From Campylorhamphus procurvoides (Eukaryota; Chordata; Aves; Passeriformes; Dendrocolaptidae), in NCBI GenBank assembly GCA_013396655.1, contig WBMV01004761.1, positions 124,186-188,185 on the forward strand: a stretch of 64,000 nucleotides of DNA, read 5' to 3'. The translations under genes were made by a program, and so were the position numbers. Numbering within the stretch: position 1 is the stretch's first letter; every line of letters begins with the position of its first letter. The notes under the pieces were generated by a model. The model was not told the origin of the DNA. It was given only the letters and a program-made list of their open reading frames with translations, and made no database searches. Below, one piece after another: positions 1 to 10,720 of this stretch.

Positions 1-3000
1 CTTGAAAACCTGCTGAAGGAAAGAGGATGGGACCCATGGCTCCCTCAGAACAGAGCAGCACTTGCTGCGTCCCTAGCTGGAAGTAACAGAAAGGCAAAAA
101 AAGAAGATTAGCTGAAGGTCAGGGCACTACAGCAATGCAGATCAGACACTGGTGTGTAGCCTTGCGACTGCGCAGCCCAACACCCTGCTCTGCTGGAGAG
201 ACAGAGTGAGCTTCAACCCAGCTCTCAGACTTTAGCCCTTTAAAATCAGAGGCCTTGCAGCTGGGCACATGGAGTGAGGGTGAATTTCTGCTGTGTGCAG
301 CCCCAAGGAGAGCCCAGCAAGATGACATGGTGTGCTTTTGGCTTCTCAGTACTCAAAAAGCACAGGGCAGAGCAGAAGCACGACTGGAGGGAACAACTGA
401 GAGGAGTGCAATGTTATGAGATGACTAGTATAACTCAGCTCCATGCAGGGGGATGCTGAGACAATAATCATGATGGCGTCCAGGGCAGAGAACACAGAGA
501 ATGCCAAACTTTGCCAAATACGGAAAGCTGAAGAGGGAGCTCCAACAGCACTCGCACCTGGATGGAGACTTTTCAAAGTAAAGCACTAACAAGGCAAGTG
601 GGTGGAAGCAAGACAGCCCTAAATCACAAGACTAAGGTGGGACCCTGCACAATGTTCTGAGTTTGGTGCAGGCCCTGCGAGGGAGAGGGAAAGACAGGGT
701 CTCAGGCATGAATAGCCTCAGGCCAAGGGAATCACAGGCCCTAGGAAGGGAGGCCAGACATGCCATGGAAAGGGCTTGCTGTGGTGGCTGCATGGGTGGC
801 AGGCCCCACAGAGATCTGTGATCACTTCCCTCATGCAGAGAGGTGCGGGTGAGTTGCTATGACCTACAAGTGCAGACTGAGTCACCATTAAGACTGTCCA
901 TGGCTACTGCAAGCTCTGGCAAGTGTCAGGACAAGGGCACTTGTTGGTTCTCATCAAAAGGGAATGCATCAGAGGAGTATGCCCTCCCCTACAAAGGGCG
1001 ATGCTGTACATTCAAGGCCTAGAAGCATCAGGTGACATACATGTGTTCCTAACCCACCACCTGTACCCCAGCAGAGAACAGTTTGGATGGGAAGGTGCCA
1101 CCAGTGTTGGAGGAGCACAGCCAGAATGAGGCTTCTTCACTGAGCTCCACAGGTTTTTGAAAGCTTCTGGCTACCAGTGCTGTCCCAGCTAAAGCAGTAG
1201 GTTTGGGGGTCATTTGTGTGGTGTGTGTGTATCAGCAGATTGTTCCAGCAAGCTCAGATGAAGAACAGGAGCAGGAAGAAGCTCTTGTCTCCTGGAGAGA
1301 GACAAGCACTCATGATGATAACTGAAGTGGTCCCCTGAAAAGCCTCAGAGCATGATGGCTCTGCCTTACTCCCCCCACAAGGTGTTAGCAGTGAAAAGTT
1401 GCCAGACACACCTGAAGCAGGGCCAACCACTAAGTTAAGTACTCAAGCACGAGCGAGATGTCCCCTCTGTGCCATGTACCACAGCTACCACCAGTTCTGT
1501 TTTCACTTCAATTGCTCTGCTCCCAAGGGCGAGGAGCAACTACAAAAACAGGAGCATTCTTGTACCCTTTTGAAGGTAGCAGAAGGCCCCGCTTTGCAAG
1601 TGGTGAGGCTTTGCAAGTGAGAAGTGAGGCTGCAGCTTGCTGCCCTGGCCGTAGACACAAATCAGCATTGCTGGAGCAGCCATGGAAGGCTCTGCACTGC
1701 CAGCTGATCATCTCCTCTGCAGCATGTACTGGCCAGCCAGTCAGCAAGGTGTGGCCAATGCTCTTTTCTTAGGCATAAAAGCAGCAAGAAAGAGATAAAA
1801 GCAGGGAGGGACAGCCCATGGCAGGGCTTAATGGGCAATGGCAGGCCAAAGCCCTGAAGGATGATCTCAGCAGCACTCAGGCAGGAAGTTTCTTTTGCAA
1901 GGAAAATCAAAGGTGGTGCCTTGTTGGCCATGGGGGTAGGTAGCAAGGAACAAGGGCCAACAGTTGTCCTGGTCCTAGGAGCCTCATGGGGTAAAAAAAA
2001 AAGACACAGAAGTCTTGACAAATTCTCTCTGTATATGCACCTACCCTTGTGGCTGGCATGGGAACAGCCTTTGTGGCACCCTGACACAAAAGGGATGAGG
2101 CAAAGGAGCCTTCCTTGCACCTGGGTGACCTGAGCATGCTGTGGGCTCATCAGATTTGTTTTCTTCCATCATAAGGCAGGATAGCTGGACACAAGCAGGA
2201 GGAGCAGGGTGTGCAACATGGCACCCTCTGCCCTGGCGAGGACTAGGAGCTCCTTAGCAATGCTGCCCTCAGGAAGCATTTACGGGCTACTAGGGGAAAC
2301 CCAGGAAAATTCAGCTGTGGTAGTGGATGACACAAAGGGGAGGGAAAGAGAAGAGCACAAATCCACCGAGAGGCACAAGTCCATGCCCAAACTCCCAGCC
2401 ATTGAGATTAGTTCAGAAGCAAGACAAAAAACTGCAAGGAAAAAGGAGAAAGAGAGAGAGGTTATGAGCAAGAAAGAGAGAAGAAATGAGACCCTGAAAA
2501 AACAACATACTATTCCCGCTCCTCTCTTTCCGTCTCCCAGCGTCGGCGCCTGGGGGCACAGAAACAGAAAGGGAGAGGTTACAACCATGAGAGCAGGTGC
2601 TGAGTCTCCTCTTTTGTAGGGAGCTATGCACCCAACATGGCTCCACGTCATCCTGAGGAAGAGAAACCTGCCAGTGGTCAGGCTGGAGAAGATCTTCCTT
2701 CCAGAGCCCCCACTGGCCCAGGGGGCTGTGAGCTGAGGGGAAGCTGGCTTCATCGGGAAGGTGGCCTGGATCCATACCATTGACATCGCAATGTCAAAGG
2801 ATACTTCTGAGAGGTGGGGCCAAGTAGGAGACTGTTGGGACTGCCTGGTTGCCCTTCCATGTCTCTTCTTCCCACCCAGGCAACCAGCACACTTGCATCC
2901 TCTCAAAATTCTCATCCCACCCCTTGGATGGGCCAAGTGGCAGGGGCTTCTCCCTGGGATCCCAGTCCTACTGATCCACACGTCATAGTCATGCTGTCCC

Positions 3001-4351
3001 TCTCCCTGTGCTTACCAGCTCTTCCTCTCCAAACAGCTGATTCCCCTCTACCTTTCTGCCTACAGCCACTGCTCCCATTCTCTTACACTCTAGGCATTTA
3101 AGCATTGCCACCAAGAAAGTCCAGCCCTCTCTCCCCACTGGAGGCCAGAGCTGTGCAGACCCTGTAGCTACCAGCCAGCACCTGGGTCCAAATTGTTTAA
3201 CTCTGAGAAGCTGCTGGCCTCTTCCCCATGAGGTCTCATATGGCTGTACCTTTCTTCTTGTTACATCTGCACTGCCTCTGCATGGCTGATTTCCCCAGCC
3301 GAGCCAGGAAAGGAAGGACAGAGGAGCAACAGGGACACAGTTGCTTATCTGATCCTATTGAGGACCACTTACCTAAACCAGCAGAGTTCCTGGTTCAGTG
3401 CTGGAAGAAAAAAACAACCCTTACTCTTTCCACTGTTGTGCAGGGAGTGCTCAAGAGCAGCTTACTTGAACCTGTATTGCCAAAGGTACCAAAGAGGCTA
3501 GAGCTCAACCCCATCCGAGCCTTTGGGCATAATGAGTTCAAGGTGCTGATCAAAGGGAAGAAGAACCTACCACAGCCAGCTTTCAGAAGCCACACTTTGC
3601 CTCCAGCATGTGACAAAGCACCACAGGCACAGCAAACCTCCCCCTGGGAGAGAGCTGGACTACCTGCACAACTCCTCTAGCTTAATCAAGGGATGTTTCT
3701 TGGTTCTGCACTGGAAGAACCACTGTCCTTCCTGCTGCTGACAGCCAGCACTAGAACTGCATCTCAGTCTGCTGTGGAGCTGTCAGCCACAATGGGCCCT
3801 GGCTTTTGTGACAGACACTGGAGCCCACAAATGCATCAGAAAGGAAGGACCCATATCCGGATCCATTCCTCAGCACTTGGGGTGCAACCTAAACTCATGT
3901 CAGCACAGCAGTACTGCACCTGGAAATGCAGCATATTACTTTCAAGTGGTCTTAACAAGAACTGCATCCAGCTGAGCCACAAGGATACCTCCAGAGGCTT
4001 AACAAAGCCTTTGCCGTGGCAGCCCTCATCCTTCCTGTGACCTCTTGTTCCTCTATCCTCCCTCCATCTGCTGTTCCTCTGTAAGGGTCCCTGCATACTT
4101 CTGTTACTGTAGGGACATAGACGATATGGAGCCAGCAGAGACCACTCTCTGTGTTGGGAGAAGGATGCTGTAAGAAAAAAAGCCAGTAAGCAGGGATCTT
4201 TTCCTGTTCCAGGAGCTCAGGGGATACAACTGGCATGTTTGCTTTTCCTCCCTAGCTGCTCAGGCACACACAACGGGATTTATCCCTTCTGCCTCGCAGA
4301 AAAGAAGGGTACCACTCACATCTTATTTTCCTACCCCTTTCCCACACATAC
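1..4351 (-). other. TMEM63B: TMEM63B intron (continues off the left edge)
   Basis: This is the sequence downstream, on the minus strand, of the second TMEM63B coding exon. The exon ends with a good splice donor (GTATGT read on the minus strand, at 4351-4346). I looked on the minus strand for the next expected coding segment, the cytoplasmic loop with a DFDQRDNGFCSW-like motif, and did not find it, so this intron should be at least 4.3 kb. A purine-rich block lies at about 2,330-2,510. Several open frames of 100-230 codons overlap around 2,280-3,680, but none resembles a known family and they overlap on both strands, as chance frames do. A short imperfect duplication of a gctttgcaagtg-type unit lies near 1,593-1,621. 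Confidence 0.6.
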
Positions 4352-4431
4352 CTGTCAGCATCGGTCACCAGGGCCAGACGTCCATAGTCCCAAGCAACTT
4401 TACGCAAAATTGAAAAGACAAACAACAGTAC
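4352..4431 (-). CDS. TMEM63B: TMEM63B coding exon 2
   Basis: This 80-base exon encodes 26 complete residues, beginning VLLFVFSILRKVAWDYGRLA and ending in VTDAD, plus two bases of the next codon (Arg). It completes the first transmembrane helix of TMEM63B and the start of the long first cytoplasmic loop. On the minus strand the acceptor is TTTTTCAG (AG at 4433-4432) and the donor is GTATGT, so entry is phase 0 and exit phase 2. It joins in frame to the exon ending at 5044 (…DFMCFL then VLLFVF…). The ILRKVAWDYGRLALVTDADR segment appears identical to my memory of human TMEM63B. The family (OSCA/TMEM63, DUF221-type channels) forms stretch- or osmotically gated cation channels. After this exon mammals use an alternatively spliced cassette in the loop; it is not within the window. 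Confidence 0.93.
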
Positions 4432-5043
4432 CTGAAAAAGACCAAAAGAGAAAGCTGTGAGAAAAGGCATTGTCCAACTCTGTCCTTGTCCTGTGCATGC
4501 AGAGCCACAGGAACAGGGAAGGGACAGAGTCCTCAGCTAACAGCGCACTGAGACCACAGGACAGCACAAGTTCCCCTAGACTGTTAAATCAGACTCTCTG
4601 GATGGCTGTAGAAGGCAAAGGTGCAGGATGCAACACAGTAACTAAGGTAGCCCCACAGGATCAAAAGGCCTTGAAGTCTCCTGGAGTAGAAATTATGGCT
4701 AAAGCATCTGTGGTCCCACAGCTTCTAAGGAGGAACGAGCAAAGCCTTTGGGTGTGTAAAGCTGCAGGGACATGGCACCATAACTGGGAAGTTTTGGGAT
4801 GCAGGACCAACCCATGTTCTTAGGGCTGCAACACCCTTCCATGGGGCTCAGTGTGGTGGTATTGGAGTTATGTCAATAGTGGGTAAACCCACAGTGGACA
4901 GGGCACACAATCAGGGTAAGAAAGTCATCCAGCAGTAAAGTCAGGGATGGCATCTGGGGCTCTCAACTCTAACCATCTGACACAGTCCCCTGTTCTTGGT
5001 TAATAAGGGAAGAAGGTGCTGAAGCAACAACAGGTTGACTTAC

Positions 5044-5226
5044 GAGAAAGCACATAAAGTCAAGAGCTAGGACGGTGGGCACCCCGCCGAAGGGCAGTCC
5101 CTGCAGGACAGTGCTGCGGATGCGTGCACTGTAGCAATAGTCCTTGGTGCTGTTGTTGTTGTTGCATGTGGAGGCTTTGCAGGTGGCCCCTGTTGAGCCC
5201 AGGGTGGCAATGACGTAGGGAAGCAT
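5044..5226 (-). CDS. TMEM63B: TMEM63B first coding exon, start codon included
   Basis: The exon spans 5248-5044; coding begins at ATG 5226-5224 and covers 61 complete codons. It opens with [10 protein letters not shown], followed by a short lumenal or extracellular segment, then [20 protein letters not shown] and [15 protein letters not shown], which starts the first membrane helix. The acceptor is CTTTTCCCCAG (AG at 5250-5249) and the donor is a perfect GTAAGT after CTC, phase 0. I chose this ATG because MLP… matches the remembered human start (MLPFLLATLGTT…); codons upstream are open only back to the splice site. Between ATLG and KDYC this copy has roughly eight more residues than I remember in human, including two cysteines and four consecutive asparagines. 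N-N-S and N-S-T give two overlapping N-glycosylation sequons. The gene runs leftward; its promoter is inferred at the 34-kb CpG island. Confidence 0.94.
5152..5163 (-). repeat. TMEM63B: In-frame (AAC)4 coding microsatellite
   Basis: Four perfect AAC triplets (GTT on the plus strand) encode four consecutive Asn in the N-terminal segment of TMEM63B. The tract lies where the protein appears longer than mammalian TMEM63B. Confidence 0.85.
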
Positions 5227-5228
5227 CT

Positions 5229-5240
5229 CTACAGCTTCAT
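5229..5240 (-). promoter_or_regulatory. Three-codon upstream ORF next to the TMEM63B start
   Basis: Reading the minus strand of the first coding exon, ATG AAG CTG TAG occupies 5240-5229. It is followed by two bases (AG) and then the main ATG at 5226. It is therefore a minimal Met-Lys-Leu-stop frame in a different frame from the main ORF. The upstream ATG has A at -3 and A at +4; the main ATG has G at -3 and C at +4. Such an element could reduce initiation or feed reinitiation at the main start. That role is inference; only the sequence is observed. Confidence 0.5.
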
Positions 5241-7439
5241 CCTCTTCCCTGGGGAAAAGAGAGGAAAACCTGGTTAGATACACCTTTCAATGCCAGTTGT
5301 ATGACAATGTAGCCCTGTTGGAAATAAGGGCCAACTGTGCCCACTCGCTTGGGCTCCTTTGTGCTCCATGATTTTCCATGTTGAAGGACAAGGTCATCTG
5401 GAGAAGCCTGCTGAGTTTGGGAGTGCTAGAAGAACCCAGGTTCTTCAGCATCTGTGGTCCCCCCATGCACAGTCCCAAAGCATCCTTCCTTGTTTGCCCG
5501 CTCTCACACCATTTAGGTGCACCTCTTTCCCAAAGACTACTCTTCTTCTTGAGAACACAGTATCTCAGCTCCCGCTCCTCAGAAGGGGGAACACTGAGGT
5601 ACAGGAAAGAATGAAAAGGGTGGGGTGGTGGGGGCATGATGTCACGTCTGGATGATGGAAACAAACTGCTACGGGACAGGTGCTGCATCATGATCCCACA
5701 ATTTCCTTTGCCTAGCTGCATAAAGCCATTAGCATTATTAGGCTGAATCATCACCCTCTGCTTACTGAGGCCCTCATCCTTAAGCTCCCAGGGTACCCAT
5801 CAGGAGCTGGTCACATGTCCTGTTTGTTTTCTTTCCTTCCTCTGACTTGGATGCATTTAAGTGCAACAACACAGGGCACAGAGGAGGCTTAGGCTCTACT
5901 ATTTATCTGGTTAAATATTTTATTTATTTCAGTGCCCTCCCCAAACTATTACAAGACCCACAGTGGCATGCAGGTCAGTATTGATCCTTGGACATGGGGA
6001 GATCCTCCTCCTGCGCAGAGCAGCTCCAGAGGAAACACGAAGAAGGCCATGCTAGCAATGGATAAATGCAAAGTGAACATCACTGAGATGGTCTCAAAAA
6101 AGGACACACTAATAGCAGAAACACAACCACTTTGTGGAATAGAGGAGAGAAAACCCCATTAGCTGCAGAAGGAACAGTGATAACAGGAAGATCTACTCAG
6201 GTTGCTGATCCCGAAGCCATTCCTCTTATGCATCACACACACAAATGACCCCAAATGCTTCACTACTACTATGAACTATGCAGAGAGGCTAGATAGCACA
6301 GTATCACTTCTGGGCAATGCTCAGGCGTTTCTTGCCCAGAAATGTCATCCCAGTGGGCTGGGCAAAAGAGCCATCACTTGCCCAAAGGATAGGAAAGCTA
6401 CCACCACCACCACCGCCCTGTGCTGATTTTAGCCTCTTTTCCCACCAGCCCTGCCCTTCAACCTCTGCACTGGATGATGACATTAGCAGAGAGGGTGCAG
6501 GGCTCTTGTCTCCAGCTCACAGGGATTATCCTGGCAATCTCTTGCCTGGCTGCAGAGATTTATCAGCATCGTAGCACAATGCTAGCTGGATAATGACCAC
6601 AAAACTATTTGCTGCGGTGACCTAGAGAGCTTGGCTTCAAAGTGATCCCTCCCAGCTCAGCTGGTACAGATGCACAGCTACAAACCAACAGAAGCACCGA
6701 TGACCAAGCACAGACAGAGGAGCAAAACCCCAGCTCGGTATAGGCATTGAGAGGGGGTCAGCCAAGCTGGAAAAGCCACAAAGCAGCCGGTTAACAGATA
6801 ATTCACAGGTACAGAGCTGTCACAGGGCTGCCCAGAGAAGAAAAAGGGAACAGAAAAGCAGGAGAAAAAACCCAAGCCATGAGATCACAGCTGGGAACAA
6901 ACTGGGAAGTCAGGGAGGATAATTCCACCCTGTCTGAATTAAATAGAGATTTGGAAGCTCCAGGGGAGGGATGGGAAAAAATGATGTGATAAGACTCAAA
7001 GGAAAGTCACACACTATAGGAGCATGAATGGTTACACCCCTCTGTAAGTACAGCCTAGATGGACTTACTGAAAAGAGAAATACCTCTCAATCTACTTTTT
7101 GGGAACCTTCTAAACTTTTAGGGAGGAAAACAGTATCTTGCAGCAATCAGTTCCAGAGGTTGAGTAAAGACTATGGTCCCACTGCAACTCCACAGCCTTC
7201 AGCCTTGCATAGTGAGAAAAAGCAAAGAAGAAAAACATCTGCTTTTTCTAGATCTACTAAGCTCTCTCTTAAGTGCCCTGTCCTTCCCAGGACACAGGAT
7301 GACTGCTAGCTCTAACCACTCTCACCACATATCCCCAATATATCCTCTCTTCTGATCCTACTGAAAGGCAACCAGAACCGCATACAATATACTGGGTAGG
7401 GAAATGCCCTTGACTGCCCGAATGGCATCCTGATGCTCT

Positions 7440-7960
7440 CAGCATCTCTCCTTACTCTATTCCTTGTGTGGCTGAGCATGATTTACTTCTCTGATGGCAT
7501 TTTTGCTTACTGAGAAAAAGCATCTCTGTAACCGGCCTGTAATTCTGCTACCCTGAGTAGCCACAGTAAATTAGAAACAAGCCATGTTCCAGAGCAAATC
7601 ATTCCTTCCAATGGCTGCATGCTTCTCATCTTCTCACACCACTTCGCTTCACATGGTGTCACTTTGGAGTTGTTTCATCTTGACAAATCTGAATGACTCC
7701 AGGGTATTGGCAGATTTTGGGTACCTTGCTGCACATTACCTTTTCTGGATCATTAATAGTGAAGAATCTCATCCCTCTGCTCTTGCCATGCTGAAACTGC
7801 TCATTCACGCCTTGGCTTTGTTTCTTGGAGCCTCAGCCAGTTTTTGATCCAGAACTCTACATCTCCTCCAGTGGACAGTTTTCTTAATAGTCTTTTGTAA
7901 GAAATTTCAGAGGTTTTCTGAACATCCAAGCAAGTTACACAAGTTGCTGAATACTACCTA
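7440..7960 (-). mobile_element. Ancient degraded CR1-type LINE fragment (antisense)
   Basis: The plus strand reads like the reverse complement of the reverse-transcriptase part of an old amniote CR1/L3-type LINE. The minus strand of 7,735-7,770 still encodes an INDPEKG-like string where the family has FINDLEKG. The stretch with 'gccagtttttgatccagaactct' followed by 'ttttctgaacatccaagcaag' (7,829-7,932) follows the order of the family consensus. No long frame survives. Boundaries are approximate and the call rests on remembered consensus patterns. Confidence 0.5.
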
Positions 7961-10539
7961 TTATTTTACCGCAGTACTGAAAGACTTGCAACAGATTGGG
8001 GAACTATAATTTTCCACTGCAGACACCAAACTATTTACCTGATTCCTGCATGTTTTATAGCCCCATTTTCTGGTTGTCTTTCCTAAAAGAAACAAGGCTT
8101 ATATGCTCACAGTGCCCACAACCCTATCTTACACATTATTTATACAAACCATTACATGGTGAAGACAGATTTTTCAAGCCTATGGGTAATTTAAGCCACA
8201 TTTCACAGAGGCAGGTCCCAGAGATATATTTTTCCCTGAAGCTTAGAGGATGGACTGGAGATAAACTTTCCTAGCCTCTCCAGTAACCCAGTCAGAACAC
8301 TCAGTAATGGGCAAGATTTGGCATATGCCCAAGGCTTACACTGCCTTTTCACCAGCCCAGTCAGGTGGTATTGCAGCAGTCAGCACCATCCTTAGGTATG
8401 CAACCTCCCACCTGGCTGGTAAACACAAGTGGCTCCCCATGGAGATTGGAAAAGCTCACAGGAAATTTTCAGAGCACTTCTGCCTTTCCAGCTTCCTCAG
8501 CTGCAGAAACATCCGGCAGCAGGCTAGATGTGACTTGCCATGACATCACTTTAAGTCAGACTCACCAGGATTCTTCTATGCTTTCAACAGCAATTAGACA
8601 ACCAAGAAAGACACTATGGTAAAAACTCTGAAGTCTTGATCAACAGTGCCTACCTAGTATCCTTCATCAAAGGCCTTTCCCAAGAGCCTTTCAGCTGAGC
8701 AGGAGACTGGCTGGCTTTCCCAGGCACATTGAAACCCATGGGCCTGGCAATACCTCTGTCCTTGCATTCGATCTGCACTTTGGTCTCAGATCCTTGCTCC
8801 AGGGAACCCTCTGCCCCCACCCTCAACCAGGCCAGGCATGCTGCAGTGTGGCCTGTGCCACAAGATGCAGGGCTGGTCCTGGAGGCAGCTGATGTTGGGT
8901 GTAGTGTTTTAGGCAAAGTACAGCCAGGGAGGAAAGGCGGCGCTCACAGCAAGCACTCTTATGATGCAGCAGCATAATTCCCCATTATGAAAGGAAATCC
9001 CCTCCAGCAGTGTGGGAGGAGATGGGGATTTCTCTAGCAAGAGCTGCTCCCCTCCCCAAATACACACCTGATGCCCTGCCTGCACCAAAGGCAAAGACGG
9101 TTTTGCAAAGCTTTCTGTTCAGATCCCACTGACTGTCTCTAGGGAAGGACCCTGTATGTTTCCTTACACCTTATGCTGCCACCACAGCTAAGGGAGCCCC
9201 TGTGCCCACACAAACAGCGCTGCACTGGGACATGGTTAAAGGTGCCTCTCCCAGTCCCTCCTTCCCCTCAAAGGCTGTAGTCCAGGCCAAGCTTGGCTCA
9301 GTCTGGGCTGAAATGCTAACATAAGCATGAGCTCCCGAGCATCAAGAGCCAAGGCACAGGGAGTTGGTGGGAAACTGCTGTCAGCCTGGGTCAGTGGGAA
9401 CCAGCTCTAGGTGTCCAAGCCCCTTCCAAGCATGGCCTCTCACCACAGCAGATATTGGGGCCAAAGACACAGCAAGAGCAGGACATCAAACTAGGTACCC
9501 CATGAATCCAGAGTCTTCTCATCCTGCATTCTGCACATTTAATGCTGACTTCCTCAAAACAGCATAAACAGCAAAGAGAGACTTGCCAAAAGGCATTTTC
9601 AGCTCTTATTCAGCAATATTGGACTCCATCCTCTCCTCACTGCCAGAGAAGCCTACTCCCTGCCCCACACCCTAGCCCCTACATCCCCAGGAGAACTAGC
9701 GTTTCCACACTGTGCCATGTTTTTACCCACACCTGTCAGGAGCAGAGGCATCCTGTTTCCTAGCTGAAGTCCCTAGACCCCATCTCACCAGGTGCTGCAG
9801 CTCCAGCTCCCGCCTGCTAAGCCCTGTGCAAACACAGCCCTGGGAACTGTTGCTCTCGAGGCCTTAGTGGCCTCAACAGGGCAGGGCAGGGCCTCTCCTC
9901 CTCTTTGTCTTTGTCCTTGGCCTGCAGGTCAGTGCAGCTCACTGGGTCTTCCTCTTGGATGGGCACCCACACAGCAGCCAAGCAAGCCTCCATGCTCTCA
10001 TCCATCCATTGCAAAGAGAAAGAGGGAAGAAGCCAGAATGAGGCTAGGAAGGCCAGGACTACATGCCTTGGTCCTTCACTGCTGTGACTTGTCCTGCAGA
10101 GTGTGCATCAGGATGCGTATGGAGTCATCCTGCAGTCTGGGCAGGGGGTGACATGCAGCAGAGATCCAAAGGGCTCTCAGAGGGCAGGGCACCATGAGGT
10201 GCCTGTTGAGGACACTGCCTGCCCCACACTGAACTCTGCTGTGGCACAGTGTGGCTGGGGCACACAATATGAACAGCACTGCCAGCCCTCCCAAAGCAAC
10301 CATTTCCCATTCTCATCACCAGCTCACCCTGGATTCTCTGCCTCTCACAACCCAGCACTCATGCCCTTTGCCAAACCCCTGGCACCAGGGGAAAGAATAA
10401 AGAGAAAGCACTGTGCTGGGGCTCAGACAGGAGAGATGCAGAAGCTGGGGAGCTGGCTCACTTGCACACAGATGCACTGACATGGGCAGGTGTCTGTGTT
10501 TTTCCACCCACATAACTGATGTCAGCCAGACGTGAGGAA

Positions 10540-10720
10540 GTAACCTGAGAAACACTTGCAGAAAAATATAAATCAATAGTGTATGCCTGTGCTTGCAGCC
10601 AGAACGACGTAAGCACAAATGTGTTTTCTCACCGGTAAATGTTAATAACTTCATCTGTAATTAGGAAAGTGAGACTGCACTCTGGCAGAGACGCATTTGT
10701 CTCACAACTGGATGGGGGCA
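10540..10720. other. Candidate conserved non-coding element
   Basis: This is a complex, AT-richer block inside the TMEM63B 5' intron, with clustered homeodomain/HNF1-like words (GTTAATAAC, TGTAATTAGG near 10,637-10,667) and no repeat character. It resembles the composition of conserved enhancers, but conservation cannot be judged from one sequence. Confidence 0.25.

Noticed and set aside
2280..2981. Minus-strand frame of 233 codons
   Set aside because: It is overlapped by open frames on the other strand and in another frame, has low-complexity Ser/Leu/Phe-rich stretches caused by a purine tract, and shows no recognisable domain. Treated as a chance frame in a TMEM63B intron.
3228..3680. Plus-strand frame of 150 codons
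   Set aside because: The AFGHNEFKVLIKGKKNL stretch looked protein-like, but no family was recognised and there are no splice sites or an initiation context to support it.
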